Of a stretch of 64,000 nt of DNA, positions 17,880 to 26,542 are shown piece by piece. The position numbers and the translations under genes are program-made. Within the stretch, counting starts at the first letter, position 1. Every line of letters starts with the position of its first letter. Origin of the DNA: JADGGM01 sp025449955 (lineage in GTDB: Bacteria; Gemmatimonadota; Gemmatimonadetes; Gemmatimonadales; Gemmatimonadaceae); the NCBI GenBank assembly GCA_036554285.1, contig DATBNO010000077.1, positions 8,463 through 72,462 on the forward strand, written 5' to 3'. The notes below the pieces were generated by a model, which had not been told where the DNA came from, did no database searches, and worked only from the letters and a program-made list of their open reading frames with translations.

Positions 17880-18641
17880 TCAGTAAAAATACACCACCAT
17901 CCCCTTGGTTACGTTAGGCGCGATCGCGTCCAGGTCGTCCGACCTGGCGCGCACGCTGCCGGGCATCGTGTACGACGTGTCGCCCAGTGGCCCGTTGGCC
18001 GGCAGCGAATAGATCACCGTGCCGCCGTCCAGCACGATCCCCACCGGGCCCAAGGCCTTCATCAACATCCGTTGGGCCGTGGGCGGAGGCTTGAACCCGC
18101 GATCGGTGTAGACCCAGGCGGGCACTTGCCAGGCATCGCTGTCGCTCAACACGGCTTGCACCGTGCGCGTGCCGCGCGGGATCGCGAGGTGCACGGTGTC
18201 TGGAGCCATGCCGATGCGCCGGTCGGGACCAAGCCGAATCGGGATCTCACGAAGCACTGCGCCTTGGCGCTCGAGGTACATGCGCCCGCTGTCGACCGAG
18301 ATCGCCAAATGGATGTCGTTGCTCCATCGGGCTTGTCGCTTCACCAAGTCCATCACCATCTGCTTGCGCTTTTCTCGCGAGCTGAGGATGGCATCCGCGC
18401 GCTGACGTTCGGCTTCGTCCATGCCGGCGCGCAACCGGTGCGTTTCATCTTGGTAGAGCGTGCGCTGGTGCACCAGAAAGCCATCGAACGTGCAGCACGC
18501 GACGATCAGCGCGATGAGCGTCACTACGATGTTCGGATGGCGACGACGAAACTCGGAGAAGCTCGGCGGCGGCGCGACGGGCACGTCGCGCCGCACGGGC
18601 CGCCGAACGGAGGGATCGTCGGGTTGGCGGGGCGACGTCAC
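17880..18641 (-). CDS. Degenerate L,D-transpeptidase homologue lacking the catalytic Cys
   Basis: 253 aa with one membrane anchor (about 38-57) and a coiled, charged segment before a domain that aligns in outline with the next gene (PAWVYTDRGFKPPP in place of PVWVPPDWHF, then a shared end VVYFY). The position of the SHGCVRL motif is taken by TMPGSVRARSDDLDAI (about 225-240), so both the catalytic Cys and its His are missing. It probably cannot catalyse cross-linking and may instead bind wall or regulate the active paralogue. The start overlaps the SH3 gene (ATGA at 18638-18641). Family assignment is by weak similarity and context. Confidence 0.62.
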   Translation of the reverse strand: MTSPRQPDDPSVRRPVRRDVPVAPPPSFSEFRRRHPNIVVTLIALIVACCTFDGFLVHQRTLYQDETHRLRAGMDEAERQRADAILSSREKRKQMVMDLVKRQARWSNDIHLAISVDSGRMYLERQGAVLREIPIRLGPDRRIGMAPDTVHLAIPRGTRTVQAVLSDSDAWQVPAWVYTDRGFKPPPTAQRMLMKALGPVGIVLDGGTVIYSLPANGPLGDTSYTMPGSVRARSDDLDAIAPNVTKGMVVYFY

Positions 18642-19744
18642 CGCGTTACGATGCTGAGCACGTCGAGCAACGGCACTCCTGAGGGTTCGCTGCGTCCGGC
18701 GCGGACACGCGCCGTCACGGTGATCGGAGCAAGCGGATCGATGCGCTTCGCCTGGTCCACCATGGAAGGTGGCAGCGCCAGATACAGCAGCGAATTCTCC
18801 TGACCCGGTCCGCGCGCCAGGATGTACGGCTCATCAGGAGCCATGCCCTTCCGCAGCGGATCCGCCGTCTGGAACGCGATCTTCTGCACCACCCATCGTA
18901 CGACCTGTCCGCGATAGCGATCGGGCTGCGCTTTGAGGTCCGCGGCGCTGATTGTGGTCAACACCGTGCTGTCGGATGGACCCAGATCCTGTGCGCGCAC
19001 CCATCCCTCCACTTGCACACGCACCCAACCGCGATCGCGCGCAATGGCTGTGACGCGCGCGCTCGAATCGATCGTACCGAGTGTGCCGGCATCCGGCGCC
19101 GTGTAGAGCGTCGCGCGACGCTCGAGAGCGAGAGCGGTGACCGCCTCCTGCGTACTGTCGGGTGTCACGTCACCCTCGGCGACGGCGGTCGTGTCCGGCG
19201 CTTTCGCGCCAGGCTTGGCCTTGGCTGGCGCATGTCTCGCGACCGTGACCACGGGCGGCTTTGCGTGCTTCGAATCGGTGGCGGAGCGCTTCCGATCCGC
19301 GACCGTGGGTCCGCTCTTGGCCAGCGCGCTCGTGCTCACCCACCCGCTGCGCCGCACACGGATCCAGTCTCCGCGAGTGCTAACCTTCGTGAGGCCCGTA
19401 CCATCGGACATCAACGCCAGAACGCGACCTGCGCGCGATGACGACTCGCGCAACAGCGCGCCTCCGTCCGCCTTCACCGAAATCGCGAAGTCGCCGCGAT
19501 GCCCGCCGACCACGCTTCGGTGTAGAAAGCCCTCGAGCGTCACTTTGGACCAGCCGTGCGACGCCGAGCCGTTGGTCTCGACTGCAGTGCCCGCATGCAC
19601 CTGAGCGACGGCTCCCGCTCCCGGAGCCGTGCGCAGCGCAGTCTGCGTGGTCACGGTGGATTGTGCAGCGAGACACACCGGCGTGAGCAGCAAGCCGGCG
19701 ATGCAACTCGACCAAATCGCTGGAAGGGGCGTGTGAGGTCGCAT
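18638..19744 (-). CDS. Secreted bacterial SH3-domain protein
   Basis: 368 aa from ATG at 19742-19744, with a signal peptide (about 8-28). It has three SH3b-like repeats: about 30-80 (TALRTAPGAGAVAQVHAGTA then GWSKVTLEGFLHRSVV), 90-145 (LRESSSRAGRVLALMSDGTG, GDWIRVRRSGWVSTSAL) and 205-255 (ATLYTAPDAGTLGTI, RGWVRVQVEGWV), then a C-terminal domain of unknown type. SH3b domains bind peptidoglycan peptides. As first gene of the L,D-transpeptidase set it may target or scaffold those enzymes. The region upstream is shared with the divergent gpmI. Confidence 0.75.
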   Translation of the reverse strand: MRPHTPLPAIWSSCIAGLLLTPVCLAAQSTVTTQTALRTAPGAGAVAQVHAGTAVETNGSASHGWSKVTLEGFLHRSVVGGHRGDFAISVKADGGALLRESSSRAGRVLALMSDGTGLTKVSTRGDWIRVRRSGWVSTSALAKSGPTVADRKRSATDSKHAKPPVVTVARHAPAKAKPGAKAPDTTAVAEGDVTPDSTQEAVTALALERRATLYTAPDAGTLGTIDSSARVTAIARDRGWVRVQVEGWVRAQDLGPSDSTVLTTISAADLKAQPDRYRGQVVRWVVQKIAFQTADPLRKGMAPDEPYILARGPGQENSLLYLALPPSMVDQAKRIDPLAPITVTARVRAGRSEPSGVPLLDVLSIVTR

Positions 19745-19749
19745 ACATT

Positions 19750-19780
19750 TTGGTCGGCGTACGGCGCGCCGGAGTATACT
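19750..19780 (+). promoter_or_regulatory. Candidate gpmI promoter
   Basis: A good -10 box TATACT (19775-19780) lies 24 bp before the gpmI ATG with a partial -35 TTGGTC 19 bp upstream. The short leader fits; the long spacer weakens it. The same gap must hold the promoter of the divergent SH3-protein operon. Confidence 0.4.
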
Positions 19781-19803
19781 CTTAGGTTTCAACACGGGCA
19801 AAG

Positions 19804-21381
19804 ATGGCGACACAGGGGGCGAAGAAGCGGCCGGTGGTGCTGATAGTGCTCGACGGTTGGGGCTATCGCGCCGAGCGTGAAGGAAACGCCATCGCGATGT
19901 CCCGTACTCCCACCTGGGACGCCCTGTGGAACGGGCATCCGCGAACGCTCCTCGAGGCCTCCGGTTTGGCCGTGGGACTGCCGCGCGGTCAGATGGGCAA
20001 CAGCGAGGTTGGGCATCTCAACTTGGGTGCGGGACGTGTTGTCCCGCAAGACATTGTCCGCATCGACGCCGCTATCCAAAGCGGCGACTTTTTTCGCAAC
20101 GACGTCTTCGTGGAGCTGTGCCGCGAAACCAAGAAACGCTCCGCGACGCTGCACCTGGTCGGGTTGATCGGCTCGGGCGGCGTGCACGCCGTCGATCGGC
20201 ACCTGTTCGCGCTCATCGATCTCACGTCCAAGCTCGAGATGCCGCACGTGGCGATCCACGCGTTGCTCGACGGGCGCGACACCATGCCCCGCTCCGCGCT
20301 GCGCTATATGCAGGAGACGCTCACCCACGCGTCGCGTAAAGCGGTGGTGGCATCGTTGGGCGGACGGTACTTCGGCATGGACCGCGACAAGCGCTGGGAC
20401 CGGACCAAGCTCTGGTACGACGCCATGGCACTCGGCATAGGACCGCAGGACGAGGATCCCGTGGCCGCCATTCGCGCCGCATATGATCGCGGCGAGAGCG
20501 ATGAATTCGTCAAGCCGGTGGTGATCGCCAAGCATGGCCAGCCGGTCGCGCCGATGCGCGACGGCGACGGCGTCATCTTTTTCAACTACCGCGCGGACCG
20601 GATGCGACAGCTCGTGCGGGCGGTGACCAATCCGGACTTCGACGCATTCGACATCGAGAAGCGGCCCGAGGTCACCGCCGTGTCGATGACGCAGTACGAC
20701 GAGACATTCACCATTCCGGTCGCATTCCCGCCGCTCGTGATGTCGCAGATCGTGGCCGAGGTGTTGGCCGAGCACGGGCGCACACAGTTCCGCACCGCGG
20801 AGACCGAGAAGTACGCGCACGTGACGTATTTCTTCAACGGTGGTTTCGAGTCGCCGTATCGCGGCGAGATCCGCGAGCTCGTACCGAGTCAAAAAGTTGC
20901 CACGTACGATCTGGCGCCCGAGATGAGCGCCAAACCACTCACTGAGGTCTTGTGCCGCGCCATTCGGTCGTGCGACCACGATTTCATTTTGTGCAACTAC
21001 GCGAACGGCGACATGGTGGGACACACAGGCGTGATTCCCGCCGTGATCAAAGCGGTTGAAACGGTGGACGAATGCTTGGGGCGCGTCCTCTCGGTCGCCG
21101 GCGATGCGGGCGCACGCGTCGTGGTCACGGCCGACCACGGCAACTGCGAGATGATGATCGACCCTGAGACCGGCGGCCCGCACACCGCGCACACGACCAA
21201 TCCGGTTCCGTTCCTCGTCATCGATCCCGACGGCGAACGGCCGCTGCGCAGCGGCGGTGCGTTAGGCGATGTGGGGCCGACGTTGCTCACCATGATGGGT
21301 ATCGAACAACCCGCCGAGATGACCGGGCGGGACTTGAGGCAGGTTCACTCGCATTCCCCTCGGGCAGGAGTTCATCCGTGA
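19804..21381 (+). CDS. gpmI: 2,3-bisphosphoglycerate-independent phosphoglycerate mutase
   Basis: 525 aa, the normal length of iPGM, which interconverts 3- and 2-phosphoglycerate in glycolysis with two Mn2+ ions. The N-terminus VVLIVLDGWGYR carries a metal Asp, the phosphorylated Ser lies in GQMGNSEVGHLNLGAGR near residue 65, and the C-terminal metal site has TADHGNCEMM near 445. It starts a long plus-strand run and overlaps the next gene by GTGA. Confidence 0.96.
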   Translation: MATQGAKKRPVVLIVLDGWGYRAEREGNAIAMSRTPTWDALWNGHPRTLLEASGLAVGLPRGQMGNSEVGHLNLGAGRVVPQDIVRIDAAIQSGDFFRNDVFVELCRETKKRSATLHLVGLIGSGGVHAVDRHLFALIDLTSKLEMPHVAIHALLDGRDTMPRSALRYMQETLTHASRKAVVASLGGRYFGMDRDKRWDRTKLWYDAMALGIGPQDEDPVAAIRAAYDRGESDEFVKPVVIAKHGQPVAPMRDGDGVIFFNYRADRMRQLVRAVTNPDFDAFDIEKRPEVTAVSMTQYDETFTIPVAFPPLVMSQIVAEVLAEHGRTQFRTAETEKYAHVTYFFNGGFESPYRGEIRELVPSQKVATYDLAPEMSAKPLTEVLCRAIRSCDHDFILCNYANGDMVGHTGVIPAVIKAVETVDECLGRVLSVAGDAGARVVVTADHGNCEMMIDPETGGPHTAHTTNPVPFLVIDPDGERPLRSGGALGDVGPTLLTMMGIEQPAEMTGRDLRQVHSHSPRAGVHP

Positions 21382-22079
21382 CGCGTGCCTGCGCGTTGTT
21401 CTCGTTCGTCGCAGTGGCCGCGCTCGCCGCGGCGGTGCCGGCGCAGCAAGTCGGCTACCCGCCGGCTGCCAGCCCGTATCAGGACTTTTCCAACAAGCAG
21501 GAGTTCACGCTCTACACGGGCTATTTCACCGGCGCTACCGGACGCGCCGGCGTCGGGCCGCAGGGCAGTCTCCTCCTCGGCGTCCGCTACGGCATCAAGT
21601 TAGGCGGGCCCGTCGAGGCCGACGCGCACATCTCCCGCGCGTTCACGCAGCGCGAGGTCTTGTCGCCCGACGACATTCCGTCCCAGCGCGACCGCGGAAA
21701 CATCTCGCTGCCGCTCTACATGGCCGATCTCGGGCTCTCATTCAACATGACCGGCGCCAAGAGCTGGCACCATCTCATTCCCACGTTCGGGTTCGGCGGC
21801 GGTGTCGTGTCCGATGCCGGAGCGGCCAAAGATCTGTCGGGCTACCACGTTGGTACCCAGTTCGCCATCACGTTCGGCGCCGGACTGCGCTACGTGCCCG
21901 GCGGACATTGGTCGCTGCGCGCCGAGCTCGGTGACTGGATGTTCCAGACGCAGTATCCGAACTCGTTCTTCGTCGCGCCGCCCGGTCTCAAGTCCGTGCT
22001 CCCGGCGTCGTCGGCACAGAACCAGTGGTTGCACAACGGGGTGCTTACGTTAGGCGTGTCGTACCTCGTCGGCCGCTGA
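21378..22079 (+). CDS. Outer-membrane beta-barrel protein
   Basis: 233 aa starting at a GTG that overlaps the gpmI stop. A signal peptide (about 1-23, cleavage after AQQ) is followed by alternating hydrophobic strands (EFTLYTGYFTGA, SLLLGVRYGIKLG, FAITFGAGLRYVPGG) and ends in GVSYLVGR, typical of an 8-stranded OmpA/Skp-type barrel. No enzymatic motif is seen. The function is unknown; its coupling to gpmI looks positional rather than functional. Confidence 0.72.
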   Translation: MTRACALFSFVAVAALAAAVPAQQVGYPPAASPYQDFSNKQEFTLYTGYFTGATGRAGVGPQGSLLLGVRYGIKLGGPVEADAHISRAFTQREVLSPDDIPSQRDRGNISLPLYMADLGLSFNMTGAKSWHHLIPTFGFGGGVVSDAGAAKDLSGYHVGTQFAITFGAGLRYVPGGHWSLRAELGDWMFQTQYPNSFFVAPPGLKSVLPASSAQNQWLHNGVLTLGVSYLVGR

Positions 22080-22096
22080 GGCGGCGCGCGCCGGGC

Positions 22097-22525
22097 ATGT
22101 CCCAGGGGATCGCCCAACTCAGCCGGCGCGTGGAGTTCGCTGCCGCGCATCGCTACGGGCGTCCGGATTGGTCCGCGGAACGCAACCGGGAGGTGTTCGG
22201 CGCGAGCGCCAATCCGAACTACCACGGACACGGGTACACGTGCACAGTCACCGTGCGCGGCATCATAAACGACACGACGGGCATGATCGTGGACCTCGGC
22301 GTGCTCGATCGTATTCTGGGCGACGAGATCACCACGCGATTCGATCACCGCAACATCAACCTCGACGTCCCCGAGTTCGCCGACGGCAAACTCGTGCCCA
22401 CGGGTGAGAACCTGGCGCGGTTCATTTTCGAGCGCGTGGCATCCCGGTTGCCAACCGGCGTCGATCTCGTACGGGTCCACGTCGCCGAAGACGAGTCGCT
22501 GTCGGCGACGTTCGAGGGCCGTTAG
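22097..22525 (+). CDS. 6-pyruvoyl-tetrahydropterin synthase/QueD homologue with Cys-to-Ser change
   Basis: 142 aa, right length for the PTPS/QueD family. Zinc histidines are in FAAAHRYG and NYHGHGY, the Asp-His pair is in FDHRNIN near residue 84, and GENLARFIFE matches the family. In animal PTPS the catalytic Cys precedes NNPN; here the corresponding run reads ASANPN, so Cys seems replaced by Ser. This may give altered chemistry (PTPS-III-type enzymes also lack the Cys). It lies among cofactor genes (mobA follows), so queuosine, folate or pterin synthesis are candidates. The stop TAG is part of a GTTAGGC copy. Confidence 0.82.
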   Translation: MSQGIAQLSRRVEFAAAHRYGRPDWSAERNREVFGASANPNYHGHGYTCTVTVRGIINDTTGMIVDLGVLDRILGDEITTRFDHRNINLDVPEFADGKLVPTGENLARFIFERVASRLPTGVDLVRVHVAEDESLSATFEGR

Positions 22526-22532
22526 GCCGGCG

Positions 22533-23183
22533 ATGCCGGCGCACTGCACGGGTGCGATCCTCGCCGGTGGACGCGCGACGCGATTCGGCGGCGTGCCCAA
22601 GGGACTCGAACGCGTCGGCGGACGCCGCGTGATCGATCGCGTCGCCGCCGCTCTCGCTGCGGCCGCCGACGACATGCTCCTCATCGCGAACGACCCCAGC
22701 GCGGCCTCCTGGCTGCCCGGCGTACCCGTGGCGCCCGACGTACGTCCCGGCAACGGTGGACTCGGCGGCATCCATGCCGCGCTCACGCGCGCCGCGCATC
22801 CGGTGCTCGTCGTCGCGTGGGACATGCCTTTCGTATCCGCGTCCCTCTTGGCAGCGTTGCGCGCACTCGGCGGCACCGCCGACGTCGCGGTGCCCGAAAG
22901 CGACTCCCAACGTGGTGTCGAGCCGCTGTGTGCGTATTATGATCCGTCGTGCATCGGCCCGATCGAACGACGCCTCGATGCGGGCGACCGCCGCGTCGTC
23001 GGGTTCTACGACGATGTGCGCGTGGCGAGATTGTCGAACGCCGACGTGCGCCGCTTCGGCGACCCCGCGCTGATGTTCATGAACGTGAATTCCCCGGACG
23101 AGCTCGCGCTCGCGGAGCGACATGCCTCAGGCCTCGACGACGCCGCCGATGGTGGCGATCATCGGACGAAAGCACCACGGTAA
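22533..23183 (+). CDS. mobA: Molybdenum cofactor guanylyltransferase MobA
   Basis: 216 aa. The N-terminal nucleotide-binding motif GAILAGGRATRFGGVPKG and the DMPFVS segment near residue 98 are characteristic of MobA, which attaches GMP from GTP to molybdopterin. The start at 22533 is 7 bp after the previous stop. The 3' end overlaps mobB by 62 bp in another frame, so one of the two may be shorter than drawn; the last 20 residues here (GLDDAADGGDHRTKAPR) look non-conserved and fit an extended tail. Confidence 0.88.
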   Translation: MPAHCTGAILAGGRATRFGGVPKGLERVGGRRVIDRVAAALAAAADDMLLIANDPSAASWLPGVPVAPDVRPGNGGLGGIHAALTRAAHPVLVVAWDMPFVSASLLAALRALGGTADVAVPESDSQRGVEPLCAYYDPSCIGPIERRLDAGDRRVVGFYDDVRVARLSNADVRRFGDPALMFMNVNSPDELALAERHASGLDDAADGGDHRTKAPR

Positions 23184-23685
23184 GACGACCCTCACGGTCC
23201 GTCTTGCCGCGGAGTTGCATCGTCGCGCGTATCGTGTGATGACCATCAAGCACGGCTCCCACACCTTCGACATCGACCCCGAGACGACCGACACCTATCG
23301 CCACTATCACGAAGGACACGCGGAACGAGTCGCGATGTCCGCCCCCGACAAGTTCGCGCTCATCGAACGATGGATCGAGCCGTTGGGCCCGGAGGAAATC
23401 GCGCGGCGGTACATGGCCGACGCCGACATCGTGGTGTGCGAGGGATTCAAGCAGTCCGCGCTGCCCAAGATCGAGGTGTTCCGTCTCGCCGCGGCCGAGC
23501 ACGAGCCGGCGCCGCTCTACGACCCTGGGTCGCCGCAAGCATCTACCTACCTCGCCATCGTCACCGACAGTCCCGATCTCACGGCGGAAATACCCGTCAT
23601 CTCCCTCGCGACACCGGACTGGTTGGACACGGTGGCCGATCTTGTCGAGCGTCGCGTCATGCGGCGCAGGAGTGCGTCTCGATGA
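23122..23685 (+). CDS. mobB: Molybdopterin-guanine dinucleotide biosynthesis protein MobB
   Basis: 187 aa P-loop protein. VAIIGRKHHGKTTLTVRL is the GxxxxGKT nucleotide-binding motif and VMTIKHGSHTFDID is the MobB signature. MobB binds GTP and assists MobA. ATG at 23122 has GGAG at a good distance; ATG at 23149 would reduce the overlap with mobA from 62 to 35 bp. It ends with an ATGA overlap on the PBP4-type gene. Confidence 0.88.
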   Translation: MPQASTTPPMVAIIGRKHHGKTTLTVRLAAELHRRAYRVMTIKHGSHTFDIDPETTDTYRHYHEGHAERVAMSAPDKFALIERWIEPLGPEEIARRYMADADIVVCEGFKQSALPKIEVFRLAAAEHEPAPLYDPGSPQASTYLAIVTDSPDLTAEIPVISLATPDWLDTVADLVERRVMRRRSASR

Positions 23686-25289
23686 AAGTGTCCCGCACGC
23701 CCGCACTGCTCGCGGGTCTCGCCGCGCTGGGTTGTGCCTCGCATGGCACCCATCCGAATCCGGCGCCGCAGCCGGCCGCGTTGCCCGCGTCACAGATGGC
23801 GACGAGTGCGGCCGCACCGTCACCGGTCGCCGTGCTGCGCACGACCATCGATTCGCTCGTCGCCGATTCCGTGTTCCGCAACGCGAACTGGGGCATCCTC
23901 ATCGTCGACCCGGATCACGGCGACACCCTCTACTCGCACAATGCGGGCAAGCTGTTCATGCCCGCCTCGAACATGAAGGTCATCACCGGATCCGTGGCAC
24001 TGGCTCAGTTAGGCGCGGACTTCCGCTTCCGCACGACCTTCGTCGCCACCGGTCCCGTGTGCGACGGCACCTTGCACGGCGACCTGCTCGTGGATGGCCG
24101 CGGCGATCCCAGCGAGAGCGACGCGATGCGCGGTGACGCGCTCGCGCCCATGCGCGACATCGCGGACTCGCTGCGCGCGCACGGCATCGACCGGGTCATG
24201 GGCCAGGTGCTCGCGGGCGACGACGCGTTTCCCGGCCCGACGTTAGGCTACGGCTGGTCGTGGGACGATCTCGATGCGTCGTACAGCGCCGGCGTCGATG
24301 AGCTCTACTTCAACGAAGGCGCGGCGCGCGTCGTGATCCACGGCGGACGGAAACCCGGCGCGCCCGTGTCGGTGAGCGTGCTGCCCACCTCGCGCTACCC
24401 GACGGTGCGCGTGGAAGCGATCACGCAGTATCCGCCCGAATCGCTGGCCGCGGGAAGCGGCGGCCGCCACCGGTTCTCGCACACGGACGGCGAGCTGCGC
24501 GCGTCGCTCGACACGCTCAGCGGCACCGTCGTGCTCACCGGATGGATCGCACCCGACGCCGTCGATTCGCTGGACGTCGTCTATCCCAACGAGAACACGG
24601 CCTACCTGCAGGCGCTCGACGGCGCGCTCGTCGAGCGCGGCGTCGCGCTGCGCGATGTGAAGGACCGCCGGAAGTTAGGAACGTGCGGCCCGCGCACGGC
24701 GCACGCGACGGCGCCGGTGGCCGACACGATCCTCACGTACCGGTCGCCGCCCTTGCGCGACGTGCTGCGCGCCATGGCCAAGCCGTCGCAGAACCAGATC
24801 GCGGAGATTCTGCTGCGTACGTTAGGCCTGGAGCGGACCGGCTCGGGATCCCCCGACAGCGGCATCGCGGTGGTGCGCCGCCAGCTCCTGTCGTGGAACG
24901 TCGAGCCCGACGGGTTCGTGCAGCGGGACGGCAGCGGCCTCTCGCGCTACGACTACCTGTCGCCCGAGACGCTCGTGCGCGTCCTGTCCACGATTCGCAA
25001 GGACACGGCGTTCAACGCGCTCTACGATGCGCTGCCGATCGCGGGCGTCGACGGCACGATCGCCAATCGCATGCGCGACACGCCGGCGCAAGGCAACGTG
25101 CACGCCAAGACGGGATTCATCGCCAACGCGCGGTCGCTGAGCGGCTACGTCACCACGGCCGATGGGCACCTGTTGATCTTCAGCGCGCTCTGCAACAACT
25201 GGACGACGTCGGTGCGCGAGGTCGAGCGCGTGCAAGACGCCATCGCCATCGATCTCGCGTCGCTCCGCATGGGCGGCGCAACGCCCTGA
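23682..25289 (+). CDS. dacB: PBP4/DacB-type D-Ala-D-Ala carboxypeptidase lipoprotein (S13)
   Basis: 535 aa. The N-terminus has a lipoprotein-like signal ending ALGC, followed by a Pro/Ala linker. The three penicillin-binding motifs of family S13 are visible: SNMK (SxxK) near residue 94-97, SQN (SxN) near 369 and KTG near 475. Such enzymes trim or open cross-links of peptidoglycan in the periplasm. It carries several GTTAGGC copies read as Leu-Gly codons. Its place between mobB and moeA looks incidental, but the ATGA overlap couples it to mobB translation. Confidence 0.92.
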   Translation: MKVSRTPALLAGLAALGCASHGTHPNPAPQPAALPASQMATSAAAPSPVAVLRTTIDSLVADSVFRNANWGILIVDPDHGDTLYSHNAGKLFMPASNMKVITGSVALAQLGADFRFRTTFVATGPVCDGTLHGDLLVDGRGDPSESDAMRGDALAPMRDIADSLRAHGIDRVMGQVLAGDDAFPGPTLGYGWSWDDLDASYSAGVDELYFNEGAARVVIHGGRKPGAPVSVSVLPTSRYPTVRVEAITQYPPESLAAGSGGRHRFSHTDGELRASLDTLSGTVVLTGWIAPDAVDSLDVVYPNENTAYLQALDGALVERGVALRDVKDRRKLGTCGPRTAHATAPVADTILTYRSPPLRDVLRAMAKPSQNQIAEILLRTLGLERTGSGSPDSGIAVVRRQLLSWNVEPDGFVQRDGSGLSRYDYLSPETLVRVLSTIRKDTAFNALYDALPIAGVDGTIANRMRDTPAQGNVHAKTGFIANARSLSGYVTTADGHLLIFSALCNNWTTSVREVERVQDAIAIDLASLRMGGATP

Positions 25290-25291
25290 CC

Positions 25292-26542
25292 ATGCTCTCC
25301 GTCGCCGAGGCCGCCGCCCGCATCATGGCCGACATCGAGACGCTCGGCGTGGAGCGCGTTGCGCTGCTCGATGCGTTAGGCAGAGTGCTCGCGACCCCGG
25401 TGCGCTCGCCGCTCACGCTGCCGGCATGGGACAACTCGGCGATGGATGGCTACGCCCTCCGGGCCACGGACGTGCACGACGCGCGTCCCGGCCACCCGGT
25501 GACGCTGCGCGTGCTCGAGACCGTCGCGGCCGGCGCGTTTCCCTCGCAACGCGTCGAGCCCGGGACCGCCACGCGCATCATGACCGGCGCGCCAATCCCC
25601 GACGGCGCCGACGGGGTCGTGCGCATCGAGGACACCGATCGCGGCACGGCGCAGGTGGCCATCCACGATGCGCGCGACGCCGGCCGCAACGTGCGCCGTC
25701 GCGGCGAGGACATCGCCCAAGGCGCCACGGTGTTCGAGCGCGGCCAACCGTTAGGCGCGCCCCAGATCGGCGTGCTCGCGTCGGTCGGCGCGGCCACGGT
25801 GGACGTCTATCGCCGGCCCCGCGTCGCGTTCTTCGGATCCGGCGACGAAATCGTCGATCTGGACGGCCTGCCCGACGCAGTGGCCGGCCGCAAAGTCATC
25901 ACGTCCAACAGCTACACGCTGCACGCGATGATCCGCGAAGCGGGCGGCGAGCCCATGAACCTGGGGATCGCGCGCGATGATCCGGCCGAGCTGCGCGACC
26001 GCATCGCCCGCAGCACCGGCAGCGATCTCCTCATCACGTCGGCCGGCATCTCGGCGGGCGAGTTCGACTACGTGCGCGATGTCCTCGCACAGTTAGGCGT
26101 GGAGATGAAGGTCTGGAAAGTACGCATGCGGCCCGGCGCGCCCGTGGGCTTCGGATGGCTCGGGCAACGCCCGTGGATCGGCCTGCCCGGCAACCCCGTG
26201 TCCACCATGGTCACCTTCGAGTTGTTCGTGCGTCCGATGCTCCGCCGCATGCTCGGCCACACCCGCATTTACCGGCGGCCCGTCGCCGTGACGCTCGAGG
26301 AACCGATCACCATCGCCGCCCAGCTCACGCACTTCATGCGCGGCATCGTCACCGTCGGCCCCGGCGGGGCGATGACCGCCCGCCTAACGGGCCCGCAGGG
26401 CTCGGGCGTGCTCACGTCGATGGCGCGCGCCAACGCGCTCCTCATCGTGCCCGAAGACCGCCCCCGCGTCGAGACCGGCGAATCGCTGCACGCGCTGTTG
26501 ATCGGCGAGGACGCACAGATGAGCACGACGTTCGCCCTGTGA
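25292..26542 (+). CDS. moeA: Molybdopterin molybdenumtransferase MoeA
   Basis: 416 aa. LPAWDNSAMDGYAL near residue 45 and TRIMTGAPIPDGADGVV near 95 are the standard MoeA motifs; the MogA-like domain III has GGEPMNLGIARDD and TSAGISAGEFDYV. MoeA inserts molybdate into adenylated molybdopterin made by MogA. A mogA/moaB-like gene is 35 kb away in this window. The gene overlaps the following methyltransferase by GTGA. Confidence 0.94.
   Translation: MLSVAEAAARIMADIETLGVERVALLDALGRVLATPVRSPLTLPAWDNSAMDGYALRATDVHDARPGHPVTLRVLETVAAGAFPSQRVEPGTATRIMTGAPIPDGADGVVRIEDTDRGTAQVAIHDARDAGRNVRRRGEDIAQGATVFERGQPLGAPQIGVLASVGAATVDVYRRPRVAFFGSGDEIVDLDGLPDAVAGRKVITSNSYTLHAMIREAGGEPMNLGIARDDPAELRDRIARSTGSDLLITSAGISAGEFDYVRDVLAQLGVEMKVWKVRMRPGAPVGFGWLGQRPWIGLPGNPVSTMVTFELFVRPMLRRMLGHTRIYRRPVAVTLEEPITIAAQLTHFMRGIVTVGPGGAMTARLTGPQGSGVLTSMARANALLIVPEDRPRVETGESLHALLIGEDAQMSTTFAL

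Noticed and set aside
22404..22532. N-terminal extension of mobA overlapping the PTPS gene
   Set aside because: The MobA motif GAILAGG should be close to the N-terminus; the upstream frame is the shifted frame of the PTPS gene.
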